A program made the position numbers and the translations under genes. From Candidatus Limosilactobacillus intestinipullorum (GTDB lineage Bacteria > Bacillota > Bacilli > Lactobacillales > Lactobacillaceae), in assembly GCA_019117185.1 (NCBI GenBank), contig DXAF01000028.1, forward strand, positions 1-43,071: DNA of 43,071 nt, written 5' to 3'. This document shows positions 26,453-34,220 of this stretch, in pieces (position 1 is the first letter of the stretch; each line of letters opens with the position of its first letter). Under the pieces are notes generated by a model. It worked only from the letters and a program-made list of their open reading frames with translations. It ran no database searches and was not told where the DNA came from.

Positions 26453-27394
26453 ATGCGAAATATTGGAATTATCGGCTTGGGTCACGTTGGCCGGCTCCTC
26501 GCAAATGAGTTGGTAGTCACTGGGGCGGTTGATGAATTGACCCTGATTGACCAGGATGATGACCGCGCCTTAGCCGTACAAACGGACTTAACAGATGCGG
26601 AAACTGCACTGCCAACCCACCCGCAAATTGTCATTCAAGACTATGCGGCCCTCGCCCGGGCCCAGGTCCTGGTAGTGGCGGTTGGCCACAGTGCCTTAGA
26701 AAAGCAGCAACCAATGGCCGAGTTAACCGAAAGCGGCCAGGCGGTCATTAAAATAGCGGGGAAGGTAAAGCAAAGCGGTTTTCGTGGCGTCGTCCTTAAC
26801 TTGACCAACCCTAACGAGGCATTAACTGCCTTCATCCAACAGCAATTCTTCCTGCCAACCAAGCAGGTGATGGGGATTGGAACGGTGTTAGAAACGGCCC
26901 GGATGCGGCGGGCGGTTGCCCAGGCGGCCCACCTGTCGTCAGCCAACGTTACCGGCTTCGTTTATGGTCAACATGCGGGGCGGCAGGCGTTTGCCTGGTC
27001 AACGGTGCGGGTCAACGGCCAGGACCTATCCACGACCATTAATGGTTACCAGTTAGACGAAAGTAAGCTGAAGGTACAGGCTAACCTGAGTAGCTGGTAT
27101 ACGTTGAATGGCCTGGGCTACAACGTCAGTGCGGTGGTGGCCTGGAGTAAGCGGATAATTGCGGCCATTTTAGATGATGAACAGCTGGCCCTGCCGGTGG
27201 CAATCTATCAACCACAATATTCGACTTACGTCAGTTTCCCGGCCTTAATCGGTCGCCAGGGGGTGGGTAACCTCCTCTTACTCAACCTGTTGCCGGTAGA
27301 AGAGATGGCCGTTAAAACCGCGGCCAGTGCGATTAACCAGCAATTAACAGTACTACAAGACTTAGCAAAAGAAGGAAAAGCAGATGACAATTAA
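26453..27394 (+). CDS. L-2-hydroxyisocaproate/lactate dehydrogenase family protein
   Basis: NAD-dependent 2-hydroxyacid dehydrogenase of the LDH/MDH fold, 313 aa. Nucleotide loop IGIIGLGHVGRLL (residues 4-16) and acidic LIDQD. The closest pattern known to me is L-HicDH of lactobacilli (AWSTVRV, GYNVS, SFPALIGRQGV). Two catalytic positions differ: the usual LDTAR is LETAR (Glu147 in place of Asp), and GEHG is GQHAG, with His174 kept. Arg150 for the substrate carboxylate is kept; the mobile-loop Arg of LDH is absent, as in L-HicDH. Substrate is probably a branched 2-oxo acid, or activity may be low. Overlaps the next gene by 11 nt. Confidence 0.8.
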   Translation: MRNIGIIGLGHVGRLLANELVVTGAVDELTLIDQDDDRALAVQTDLTDAETALPTHPQIVIQDYAALARAQVLVVAVGHSALEKQQPMAELTESGQAVIKIAGKVKQSGFRGVVLNLTNPNEALTAFIQQQFFLPTKQVMGIGTVLETARMRRAVAQAAHLSSANVTGFVYGQHAGRQAFAWSTVRVNGQDLSTTINGYQLDESKLKVQANLSSWYTLNGLGYNVSAVVAWSKRIIAAILDDEQLALPVAIYQPQYSTYVSFPALIGRQGVGNLLLLNLLPVEEMAVKTAASAINQQLTVLQDLAKEGKADDN

Positions 27395-27959
27395 AAGATT
27401 AGCAATTTACTGTGGCGCTTTAAATGGCAAGGATAAACATTACTTAGTTGCGGCTGAAAAGATCGGCGAATGGTTAGCAGTTCACCAGATTGAACTGGTT
27501 TATGGTGGTGGCCAGCATGGCCTAATGGGGGCCGTGGCTCGTGGCACCCTGGCTAATGGTGGTATTGTCCACAGCGTGTTAACCCAAGAGCTTTATGATC
27601 GGGGAGTAGCACTTGATGGGGTAACTGATCGCCAGATTATGCCCAACATGGACCGGCGCAAGGAGAAAATGATGGCGATGGCTGATGGAATGGTAGCGAT
27701 CCCCGGTGGCCTAGGCACCCTGGAAGAAATTAGTCAGGCGGCCTCCTGGGTGACCATTGGTGATAACGCCAAGCCGGTGGCCTTTTACAACTACCAGGGC
27801 TTTTATGACGAACTAAAAAAGCAACTGGTTAAGATGAACCAAGCTGGCTTTTTGGAAGATTTATACTTAAATCACATTTACTTTGGCGATAGCATGGATG
27901 GAATCCTTCAATTCATGGAGCGCTACCAGGTACCCCACCACCGGACCTACGATAAATAA
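27384..27959 (+). CDS. LOG family protein (TIGR00730), probable nucleotide phosphoribohydrolase
   Basis: 191 aa Rossmann-like protein. Motifs: YGGGQHGLMGAVARG (phosphate binding), MDRRKEKMMAMADG and PGGLGTLEEISQ, the last two being the LOG signature with the catalytic Arg and Glu. Family members cleave the N-glycosidic bond of nucleoside 5'-monophosphates. ATG within the end of the dehydrogenase gene, so translation is coupled. The functional link to the dehydrogenase is unclear. Confidence 0.88.
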   Translation: MTIKRLAIYCGALNGKDKHYLVAAEKIGEWLAVHQIELVYGGGQHGLMGAVARGTLANGGIVHSVLTQELYDRGVALDGVTDRQIMPNMDRRKEKMMAMADGMVAIPGGLGTLEEISQAASWVTIGDNAKPVAFYNYQGFYDELKKQLVKMNQAGFLEDLYLNHIYFGDSMDGILQFMERYQVPHHRTYDK

Positions 27960-27965
27960 TTTTAA

Positions 27966-27993
27966 AATAAAAAAAACGCTGTTTAGCAGCGCT
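27966..27993 (-). terminator. Rho-independent terminator of the minus-strand DUF4828-like gene
   Basis: On the minus strand AGCGCTG-CTAAA-CAGCGTT forms a 7-bp stem with one G-U pair and is followed by a long T-run. On the plus strand the A-run comes first and the stem has a mismatch, so the minus direction fits better. Confidence 0.75.
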
Positions 27994-27999
27994 CCAAGA

Positions 28000-28362
28000 T
28001 TATTGTACTGGTTGAATTGTGTAAACTTGATCATCAGCTTCATCCGTCAGTGAAACGGGCCGTTGTTCGTTTGCCCGGATCGTAATGTGGTAGCCGAACT
28101 TATCGAGGAATACTAATTTATCAGTCTTAATTTGTTGAACGGTGGCCGGAATGACCTGGTTATCAATTCCGAGCTTTAATTCGGGAGAAATGGTGATACG
28201 ATGTGACCGGTCACGTTCCTTATCATAATATTGCCAAGTACCAGTGTAAAAAATTGGCAGCGCATTGGTAGTGCTACTCTTCTTCGCGCGGCTGAACCCC
28301 AAGGTACTGCTGAGCCCAGCCATCAGTCCCGCGCCGAAAAGTAACATTCCTTTTTTCTTCAT
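28000..28362 (-). CDS. Small membrane-anchored protein, DUF4828-like
   Basis: 120 aa found in lactobacilli. N-terminal [22 protein letters not shown] is a signal or anchor segment. The rest is a small beta-rich domain ([51 protein letters not shown]). Function unknown. The start with GAGGAG 10 nt upstream is preferred; the frame is open 16 codons further upstream without a site. Assignment to DUF4828 is from memory of the family pattern. Confidence 0.65.
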   Translation of the reverse strand: MKKKGMLLFGAGLMAGLSSTLGFSRAKKSSTTNALPIFYTGTWQYYDKERDRSHRITISPELKLGIDNQVIPATVQQIKTDKLVFLDKFGYHITIRANEQRPVSLTDEADDQVYTIQPVQ

Positions 28363-28473
28363 ATTCCATCGTCTCCTCAAGTAAGTATATGATAAGTCAT
28401 TTAACTTCACGATTTATTATACACACATTTGTGTTATGGAAAGATTTCAATTCTGTTAAAAACAAGAAATAAT

Positions 28474-28482
28474 TGGTAAAAT
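28474..28482 (+). promoter_or_regulatory. Extended -10 promoter of oxidoreductase-helicase unit
   Basis: TGGTAAAAT, 44 nt before the start at 28527; no convincing -35. Confidence 0.4.
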
Positions 28483-28526
28483 TAATTGTAACGAACGTAT
28501 CTAAGATAAAGGAGAGAGTAGAATTT

Positions 28527-29546
28527 ATGCTTAAGTTAGGAATTATCGGGACTCACATTATTACTGATCAGATGTTAGACGCCGCTAAGACGACTGGCAA
28601 GTATAAGCTGACGACGGTCTACTCACGGACCCTGGACCGGGCAAAGGAATTTGGTCAGCCGTACGGGGCCACCGAGTTTTACGATGACCTGGACCGTTTC
28701 TTCAGCGACGGAGATTTCGATGTTGTCTACGTAGCATCACCTAATAGCTTGCACTACCAACAGGTTCGTAAGGCCATTGAAAATGATAAGTTTATCATTG
28801 TTGAAAAGCCATCCTTTGCGAACCCGGCCGAGTTCAGTGCCATTGAATCTCTTCTTGCGGCCCACCCGAAAGCCCGCTTAGTTGAAGCGGCTCGTCACAT
28901 CCATACACCGCTGTACCAAAAGGCAGTTGAAAAGGTTGGCGAGATGAAGGCGCATCACTGTCAGGGGGCAACCATCACGGTGATGAAGTATTCCTCCCGG
29001 TATGATAAGGTGCTGGCTGATGATCAACCGTACCCCAACATCTTTACCCTGGACTTTGCCGGTGGTGCCTTGATGGACCTCGGGGTTTACGCTGTTTACG
29101 GCGCCGTGACCCTGTTTGGCGAACCGGACACGGTTGTTTACTATCCAACCCTTGCAAAGTCCGGTGTTGATGCCAAGGGGGTGGCAATTTTGAACTATGA
29201 CCACTTTACCGTCACCCTGAACTTTGGGAAGACCGCTAATTCTTACCTGCCATCGGAAGTCTATGGCCTCAAAGATACCCTGGTCTTTGATAGCATCTTT
29301 GAGACTAAGCAGGTAACTTACTACGATGCTGATAAGAAGGCCCACCCACTAGAAGCACCCGTTGAAAAGAACTCAATGACGGATGAAATGAATGATTTTG
29401 CGGCCCTCTTCAATAACCCTGATGACCCAGCCGAGATGAAGAAGTACCAGCATTGGATGGACCTGGCCCGGACAGTTAACTCCGTAATGTACTCGCTTCG
29501 TCAGTCCGCGAGCCTGGTTTTCCCAGCAGACAATGATCAAGAATAG
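28527..29546 (+). CDS. Gfo/Idh/MocA family oxidoreductase
   Basis: 339 aa NAD(P)-dependent oxidoreductase. N-terminal Rossmann domain: LKLGIIGTHIITDQMLDAA, VYSRTLDRAKEFGQPYGATEFYDDL, VYVASPNSLHYQQVRKAI and the EKP motif IIVEKPSFANPAEF. C-terminal part has TLDFAGGALMDLGVYAVYGAVTLFG, the usual substrate-domain block. ATG 28527 behind AAAGGAGAG. Substrate cannot be named. The helicase gene follows 11 nt later, probably in the same transcript. Confidence 0.9.
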   Translation: MLKLGIIGTHIITDQMLDAAKTTGKYKLTTVYSRTLDRAKEFGQPYGATEFYDDLDRFFSDGDFDVVYVASPNSLHYQQVRKAIENDKFIIVEKPSFANPAEFSAIESLLAAHPKARLVEAARHIHTPLYQKAVEKVGEMKAHHCQGATITVMKYSSRYDKVLADDQPYPNIFTLDFAGGALMDLGVYAVYGAVTLFGEPDTVVYYPTLAKSGVDAKGVAILNYDHFTVTLNFGKTANSYLPSEVYGLKDTLVFDSIFETKQVTYYDADKKAHPLEAPVEKNSMTDEMNDFAALFNNPDDPAEMKKYQHWMDLARTVNSVMYSLRQSASLVFPADNDQE

Positions 29547-29557
29547 GATGATAATAT

Positions 29558-30859
29558 TTGATCGAACAATTTAAAGAACACTTTGACAAGCTGTACCAAC
29601 AGCCAACAGCGATTCAAGCGGCCGTTGAAAAAGCCCTGCAGACCGATGAATCCGTCTTAGGGATTGCACCGACGGGATCGGGGAAGACATTGGCTTTCAC
29701 CTTACCGTTGTTACCGAAGGTGATGCCGGGGTCAGGGACCCAGATCCTGGTCCTGTCACCTTCACAGGAATTGGCCCTACAGACTGCCCGAGTAATGCGG
29801 GAGTGGGGGGCGATCCTGGGTGTTAAGGTGCAATCACTGACTGGTGGGGCCAACCTTCGCCGGCAGGTCTTGCACCTTCATAAGCACCCTGATGTCGTAG
29901 TCGGTACCCCGGGCCGGGTTCTCCACATGTTGGATAACCACCACCTTAAGTTAGGTCACCTCCAGACCCTGGTAATTGATGAAGCCGATGACCTCCTGCA
30001 AGATGACACCTTGGCAGTTGTGGAAGATATTGAGCGCGCGACCCCATTGAGCACCCAGCTGGCCTTTTTTTCCGCCACGATGTCTCCAGTATTAGACCAG
30101 CTAAACGTGATGTTTGGCCGGGACATTGTCACCTTTGATGTGCGGGATACTGATCATTCGCGGGGGCCGGTCCAAAATGTCTACTTGGCGGCACGAACTA
30201 ATGCTCAAAAAACCGCAACCCTGCGGCGTCTGGCTAGCATGAAGGACTTTCGGGCCTTAGTCTTCTTCAACAGCACCCGGACCCTACACTATGCTGCGAG
30301 TCGCCTTCGTCATGAACACGTAGCCGTGGGAACGCTGGGTGGTCGGCAACGACAGACCGAACGTGAGAAGGCCATGCGGATGTTTCGGAAACGCCAGATT
30401 AAGTTGTTGCTAACCACGGACTTAGCGGCCCGGGGGTTAGATATTCCTAAGCTACCGGGGGTCGTTAACTTTGATTTGCCGATAGCGGTAAATACCTATG
30501 TTCACCGGGCGGGCCGGACTGGCCGTCAGGGTGAACGAGGAATAGTCATTAACCTCGGGGATGACCACGACATTCGTGACCTTAGGAAGTTAATCCGGGA
30601 CCTCGACGTGGATCTCAAGCACTTCTACATTAGTCAGGACCACCTGACGGACCAAAAGCCGGTTGCTGGTGAACAAGTGGTGCCATATACTAAGAAGGCC
30701 AACCGCTACCTGCAAAAAGAACAGCTTACGGGTGACGCTAACCTCCGCAAGTCGGTTGATAAGACCTTTGCTGGTTTTTCCAAGCCCAAGAAGCGGCGCC
30801 ACAAGAAGAACCGGAAGAACAAGGGGATCCGTCTTAAGCACCGGCGGAAAAATTCATAA
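29558..30859 (+). CDS. DEAD-box RNA helicase (CshB-like)
   Basis: 433 aa superfamily 2 RNA helicase. Q motif region YQQPTAIQ (13-20), Walker A APTGSGKT (37-44), VGTPGRVLHML, DEAD (142-145), SAT (173-175), then motifs TDLAARGLDIP and HRAGRTGRQG. The C-terminal tail after about residue 400 is highly basic (KPKKRRHKKNRKNKGIRLKHRRK), fitting RNA or ribosome contact, as in CshB/DbpA-like cold-shock helicases. TTG start 5-6 nt from AGGATGAT. Confidence 0.92.
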   Translation: MIEQFKEHFDKLYQQPTAIQAAVEKALQTDESVLGIAPTGSGKTLAFTLPLLPKVMPGSGTQILVLSPSQELALQTARVMREWGAILGVKVQSLTGGANLRRQVLHLHKHPDVVVGTPGRVLHMLDNHHLKLGHLQTLVIDEADDLLQDDTLAVVEDIERATPLSTQLAFFSATMSPVLDQLNVMFGRDIVTFDVRDTDHSRGPVQNVYLAARTNAQKTATLRRLASMKDFRALVFFNSTRTLHYAASRLRHEHVAVGTLGGRQRQTEREKAMRMFRKRQIKLLLTTDLAARGLDIPKLPGVVNFDLPIAVNTYVHRAGRTGRQGERGIVINLGDDHDIRDLRKLIRDLDVDLKHFYISQDHLTDQKPVAGEQVVPYTKKANRYLQKEQLTGDANLRKSVDKTFAGFSKPKKRRHKKNRKNKGIRLKHRRKNS

Positions 30860-30864
30860 TAAAA

Positions 30865-30911
30865 AGAATATTACCGCTTTACCTTCTGAAAGGGAAATGC
30901 GATAATATTCT
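30865..30911 (+). other. Hairpin between helicase gene and tRNA-Arg
   Basis: AGAATATT (30865-30872) pairs with AATATTCT (30904-30911), with CCTT/AAGG inside. Followed by TGTGTTT only. Could be a weak terminator of the helicase mRNA or a processing structure before the tRNA. Confidence 0.4.
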
Positions 30912-30917
30912 GTGTTT

Positions 30918-30990
30918 GGTCCCATAGCATAATTGGATAGTGCATCCGCCTCCTAAGCGGTCGATTCCGGTTCAAGCCCGGATGGGATCA
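30918..30990 (+). tRNA. tRNA-Arg (anticodon CCT)
   Basis: Full cloverleaf, 73 nt. Acceptor GGTCCCA pairs with TGGGATC; D-arm GCAT-AATTGGATAG-TGC; anticodon loop CTCCTAA with CCT reading AGG codons; T-arm CCGG-TTCAAGC-CCGG; discriminator A. The CCA end is not encoded. A strong terminator follows 6 nt later. No integrase gene is near, so it is not being used as an island attachment site here. Confidence 0.95.
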
Positions 30991-30995
30991 TTAAT

Positions 30996-31037
30996 AAAAC
31001 GACTGGTGAACCGTTTGGTTCTCACCAGTCGTTTTTT
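30996..31037 (+). terminator. Rho-independent terminator after tRNA-Arg
   Basis: AAAACGACTGGTGA (30996-31009) pairs perfectly with TCACCAGTCGTTTT (31022-31035), with ACC/GGT inside, followed by TT. Confidence 0.93.
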
Positions 31038-31106
31038 CGCTATCTGAAAAAATTCACAATTCTGGTGTACAATTAAAATAATTATAAGGGTGAAGGAGTG
31101 ATTGTG

Positions 31107-32240
31107 GTGCAAACACCATACCGCGTAATGGTCTTGTTTGGTACCCGGGCCGAGGCATTAAAGCTGGCCCCGATTATTAAAAGAATGCAGGCTGATCCAA
31201 CAACCTGGCGGCCCGTAGTCGTTGTAACATCCCAGCCCCGACAAGCGCAGCTCCTTCAACAGGCAATTGACTACCTGGAAGTTTCAGTGGACTTTGACCT
31301 TACCCAGCCGGCAGAAAAAGTGGGGCAACTGGTTGAGGAACTGAGTCAACTACTCCATAACCTTAATAATGTAATTAACGCTAGCCAGCCCGACATGCTA
31401 CTGGTGGTTGGTGATGCCGCAACAACTCTTGCGGCGAGCCTCGTAGGCTTTTATCACCACTTATTAATTGGCCACGTTGAAGCAGGGCTGCGTACCTATG
31501 ATAAGCAGTCCCCATTTCCGGATGAGATGCATCGGCGACTGACCGATGATTTGGCGGACCTTTACTTTGCACCAACGACCCGGGCACGGGATAACCTATT
31601 GGCTGAACACCACCCCGCGCAACAAATTTACGTAACTGGCAATACCGCGATTGACATGGTGAACTGGGTCTTAGACCAGGATTTTTCGAGTCCTTTGCTC
31701 CGGCAGTTGCCGGCTGACCACCGGGTAATTGTGCTTACGATGAAGCGGCCGGAAAGTATTGGCGAACCAATGCGACAAGTTTTCCACACCATGCGTGATA
31801 TTGTTGAAACTAACCCAGATGTCGAACTAGTTTACCCGGTGATCCCGAATCCGGAAGTCCTAGCAATGGCGAGTGAGGTTTTTGCTAAACACCCGCGGGT
31901 CCACTTGGTTAAACCATTGGATTATCATGACTTTCTCAATTTGGCGGCACGTAGCGACCTCATTATTACCGACTCGGGTAGCATCCAAGAAGAAGCACCG
32001 GCGCTGCACAAACCAGTTTTACTTTTGCGGGATAAGACCGAACGTCAAGAGGCTGTTGATGTTGGTGCCGTTAAGATCGTGGGGACCGACCCGACTAGTA
32101 TTCAGCAGGTCGTATTTGAATTATTAAATAACCACCGGGTGTATAAGCGAATGGCTGAGGCGGCTAACCCGTTTGGGGATGGGGAGGCCAGCAAGCGTAT
32201 CCTTGCAATCATTAGTCAATACCTGGCTAAGACTAAATAA
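31107..32240 (+). CDS. UDP-N-acetylglucosamine 2-epimerase homologue with altered active site
   Basis: Homologue of WecB/MnaA, which interconverts UDP-GlcNAc and UDP-ManNAc for cell-wall glycans. 377 aa. Retained: the GTR motif (LFGTRAEALKLAPII), Asp103, GHVEAGLRT with Glu125, Glu140 in PFPDEMHRRL, TGNTAID, and DSGSIQEEAPAL. Changed: GTRPEA is GTRAEA, and the catalytic His of (T/G)(A/H)HRRE is Lys213 in TMKRPESIG; the partner Arg is Pro. This suggests lost or changed activity. GTG 31107 is 8 nt from AAGGAG; GTG 31104 is the alternative. It stands alone, with a terminator after it. Confidence 0.85.
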   Translation: MQTPYRVMVLFGTRAEALKLAPIIKRMQADPTTWRPVVVVTSQPRQAQLLQQAIDYLEVSVDFDLTQPAEKVGQLVEELSQLLHNLNNVINASQPDMLLVVGDAATTLAASLVGFYHHLLIGHVEAGLRTYDKQSPFPDEMHRRLTDDLADLYFAPTTRARDNLLAEHHPAQQIYVTGNTAIDMVNWVLDQDFSSPLLRQLPADHRVIVLTMKRPESIGEPMRQVFHTMRDIVETNPDVELVYPVIPNPEVLAMASEVFAKHPRVHLVKPLDYHDFLNLAARSDLIITDSGSIQEEAPALHKPVLLLRDKTERQEAVDVGAVKIVGTDPTSIQQVVFELLNNHRVYKRMAEAANPFGDGEASKRILAIISQYLAKTK

Positions 32241-32242
32241 TA

Positions 32243-32285
32243 AAATGGTTACCAATGACAAAATTGCTGTCGTTGGTAACCATTT
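32243..32285. terminator. Bidirectional terminator between epimerase homologue and gtrA
   Basis: An 18-bp stem, 32243-32260 with 32268-32285 (AAATGGTTACC / GGTAACCATTT at the base, one wobble), with T-rich sequence on the minus-strand side (TTTTATTATTTA) and a weaker run on the plus side. Confidence 0.85.
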
Positions 32286-32287
32286 CC

Positions 32288-32725
32288 TTATTTATGTTCG
32301 ATTTGCCGGTTGTCTTTAAAGATTAACCACTTCGAGAAGACGTAGTTGGTAACGATAACGATTACGTTATCAATTACCTTAACGACAAACTGGCCGATAG
32401 GATCTTTGAAGCCCAACAGGGAAATACCGATAAAAGTAATTGCCATATCAATTACCAGGGTTAGTGCGCGGTAAAAGAAGAAACGTAGTAATTCGGCGAT
32501 AAAGTCGCTGACGGTGGTGTAGTGGGAGCCAAATACCCAAACCTTATTGGTAAAGTAGGCGACCAGCACCGAAATGAACCAGGCGATTACCGTGGCAACT
32601 TCATAATTCCAATGAATGCCGGAACTAAGGACCTGGAACGTAATCAGGTTAACAGCCGTGGTAACAACGCCCCAAAAAAGGTAGGCAATGATGCTCTTGT
32701 ACTTTTTCCAGAGTTGCTTAATCAT
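32288..32725 (-). CDS. GtrA family membrane protein
   Basis: 145 aa with four membrane segments (about residues 12-32, 38-58, 78-98, 108-128). GtrA proteins are thought to flip undecaprenyl-phosphate-linked sugar, working with a GtrB transferase. Signs: FWGVVTTAVNLITFQVL, AYFTNKVWVF and TNYVFSKWLIF. Ribosome site AAAGGA before the ATG. The start overlaps the end of the flavodoxin gene by 8 nt, so the two are coupled. A GtrB-like gene is at 40722, 8 kb away. Confidence 0.9.
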   Translation of the reverse strand: MIKQLWKKYKSIIAYLFWGVVTTAVNLITFQVLSSGIHWNYEVATVIAWFISVLVAYFTNKVWVFGSHYTTVSDFIAELLRFFFYRALTLVIDMAITFIGISLLGFKDPIGQFVVKVIDNVIVIVTNYVFSKWLIFKDNRQIEHK

Positions 32726-33173
32726 TGATTTCCTTTGCCTTATTAACTAATTCTTCAGCAAAGTGGTCGAGCTTTTCAACGTCATCGCCTTCTGGTGCCA
32801 GGTTAATGTGGACGTTTTCGCTACCCTTAGTAGCCCCGGTGCTGGCCAAAACTTCCCCGAATTCATCAACGGCCTTGCAGAAGTCATCCCCGTAGAAGGT
32901 GTCACCAGAGCCGGCTACACCGTAAACCTTGCCATTAAGTTCTTCTTCCTTGAGGTCATCGTAGAAGTCCATCCCTTCATCAGGCAGGGCACCTTCATCG
33001 TAGGTGTACGGGCAAACGACACAGATATCAACGTCTTCAAAGTCCGCTGGGTCGGCCAGTGAGATTTCGTTCGTTTCAACGTCAACGCCCCGCTTTTCGA
33101 GTGATTCAGAAACGAGGTCCGCAACGTCTTCGTTGTTACCGGTAATTGTTGCAAATACGACAAGTGCTTTCAT
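32718..33173 (-). CDS. Flavodoxin
   Basis: 151 aa FMN-binding electron carrier. The phosphate loop is FATITGNNEDVADL (residues 7-20; T-x-T-G-N), followed by VCPYTYDEGALPDEGMDFYDDL and GVAGSGDTFYGDDFCKAVDEF, both part of the FMN site. Highly acidic, as usual. Start MKALVVFA chosen: GGAGG lies 8 nt upstream, while the frame opens 9 codons earlier with none. Forms a minus-strand operon with gtrA. Confidence 0.92.
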   Translation of the reverse strand: MKALVVFATITGNNEDVADLVSESLEKRGVDVETNEISLADPADFEDVDICVVCPYTYDEGALPDEGMDFYDDLKEEELNGKVYGVAGSGDTFYGDDFCKAVDEFGEVLASTGATKGSENVHINLAPEGDDVEKLDHFAEELVNKAKEIND

Positions 33174-33205
33174 TGTAATTGCCTCCATTATTTTAGTCAC
33201 TTTTT

Positions 33206-33214
33206 AGTATAGCA
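33206..33214 (-). promoter_or_regulatory. Extended -10 promoter of flavodoxin-gtrA
   Basis: TGCTATACT on the minus strand, 32 nt before the flavodoxin ATG. Confidence 0.55.
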
Positions 33215-33242
33215 TGCTTTCCAAGTTTATTGGCATTGATAG

Positions 33243-33251
33243 TGGTATACT
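33243..33251 (+). promoter_or_regulatory. Extended -10 promoter of map
   Basis: TGGTATACT, 35 nt before the map ATG. It is divergent from the flavodoxin promoter, with -10 boxes about 35 nt apart. Confidence 0.55.
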
Positions 33252-33286
33252 GTTAAAGGTAGAATTGTCAAAAAGGAGATCCAGAA

Positions 33287-34141
33287 ATGATTACATTAAA
33301 ATCACCACGCGAAATTGAAGCGATGGAAAAGGCCGGTGCGGCGTTAGCCGGTATGCACCTGGGAATCCGCGAGTTTATCAAGCCCGGAATTTCTAGCTGG
33401 AAGATTGAAGAATTTGCCCGGAAGTACTTTAAGGCGGCCGGCGCAAAGGCGGAACAAATCGGCTTTGAAGGTTACAAGTACGCTACCTGCGTCAGTGTTA
33501 ACGACGAAATTTGCCACGGCTTTCCCCGGAAGAACCTTATCTTAAAGAAGGGCGACCTGGTCAAGGTTGATACCGTGGTTAGTGTCGATGGCTTCTTTAG
33601 TGATTCCTGCTGGTCATACGCCGTTGGTGAAGTTAAGCCGGAAATCCAAAAGCTGATGGACGTTACCAAGAAGGCCCTCTTCTTGGGGATTGACCAATGT
33701 GTTCCTGGTAACCGAATTGGTGATATTGGTGCGGTTATCCAACACTATACCGAAGATGAAAATGGTTATGGTGACGTGCGGGAATTTGTTGGTCACGGTA
33801 TTCAGCCAACGATGCACGAAGATCCGATGGTTCCGCACTACGGTGAACACGGCCAGGGCCTGCGCCTGAAGAATGGGATGACCATTACGGTCGAACCAAT
33901 GATCAACACTGGTACCTGGGAGGCCGACACCAGTGACCCAAGTGGGTGGCTGGCTAAGACCGCTGATGGTGGCTGGAGTTGCCAGTATGAGCACACCCTG
34001 GTAATTACTAACGACGGTCCAAAGATCCTGACTTCCCAGGATCCAGAAGCGGATGCTAAGTACTTGTATGATGATAATTATGCCCAATATCTGGAACACT
34101 ACGGAAAAATTGCCCGGGAAATAGCAGAACAGTTTAAATAA
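33287..34141 (+). CDS. map: Methionine aminopeptidase, type I
   Basis: Removes the initiator Met from new proteins. 284 aa, with the extra segment seen in some Gram-positive enzymes. All ligands are present: His77 (ICHGFP), Asp95 and Asp106 (KVDTVVSVDGFFSD), His in VGHGIQPTMHE, Glu in TVEPMI and Glu in YEHTLVI. The insertion TWEADTSDPSGWLAKTADG before the last Glu is part of the longer form. ATG with AAAGGAGAT upstream. Single gene. Confidence 0.95.
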   Translation: MITLKSPREIEAMEKAGAALAGMHLGIREFIKPGISSWKIEEFARKYFKAAGAKAEQIGFEGYKYATCVSVNDEICHGFPRKNLILKKGDLVKVDTVVSVDGFFSDSCWSYAVGEVKPEIQKLMDVTKKALFLGIDQCVPGNRIGDIGAVIQHYTEDENGYGDVREFVGHGIQPTMHEDPMVPHYGEHGQGLRLKNGMTITVEPMINTGTWEADTSDPSGWLAKTADGGWSCQYEHTLVITNDGPKILTSQDPEADAKYLYDDNYAQYLEHYGKIAREIAEQFK

Positions 34142-34157
34142 TCGCATTAACTAATAA

Positions 34158-34195
34158 TGAGCACCCTATGTCATTTTGTGGCGTAAGGTGCTCAT
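34158..34195. terminator. Terminator between map and the convergent lipoprotein gene
   Basis: ATGAGCACC (34158-34166) with GGTGCTCAT (34187-34195), followed by CTTTATTTT on the plus strand. It lies between convergent genes. Confidence 0.75.
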
Positions 34196-34220
34196 CTTTA
34201 TTTTAAAACTAAATTAGGCC

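Noticed and set aside
30918-30990. tRNA-Arg(CCT) as an integration site of a genomic island
   Set aside because: No integrase gene lies beside it, and no repeat of the tRNA 3' end was noticed in the window. The following DNA looks like ordinary chromosome.
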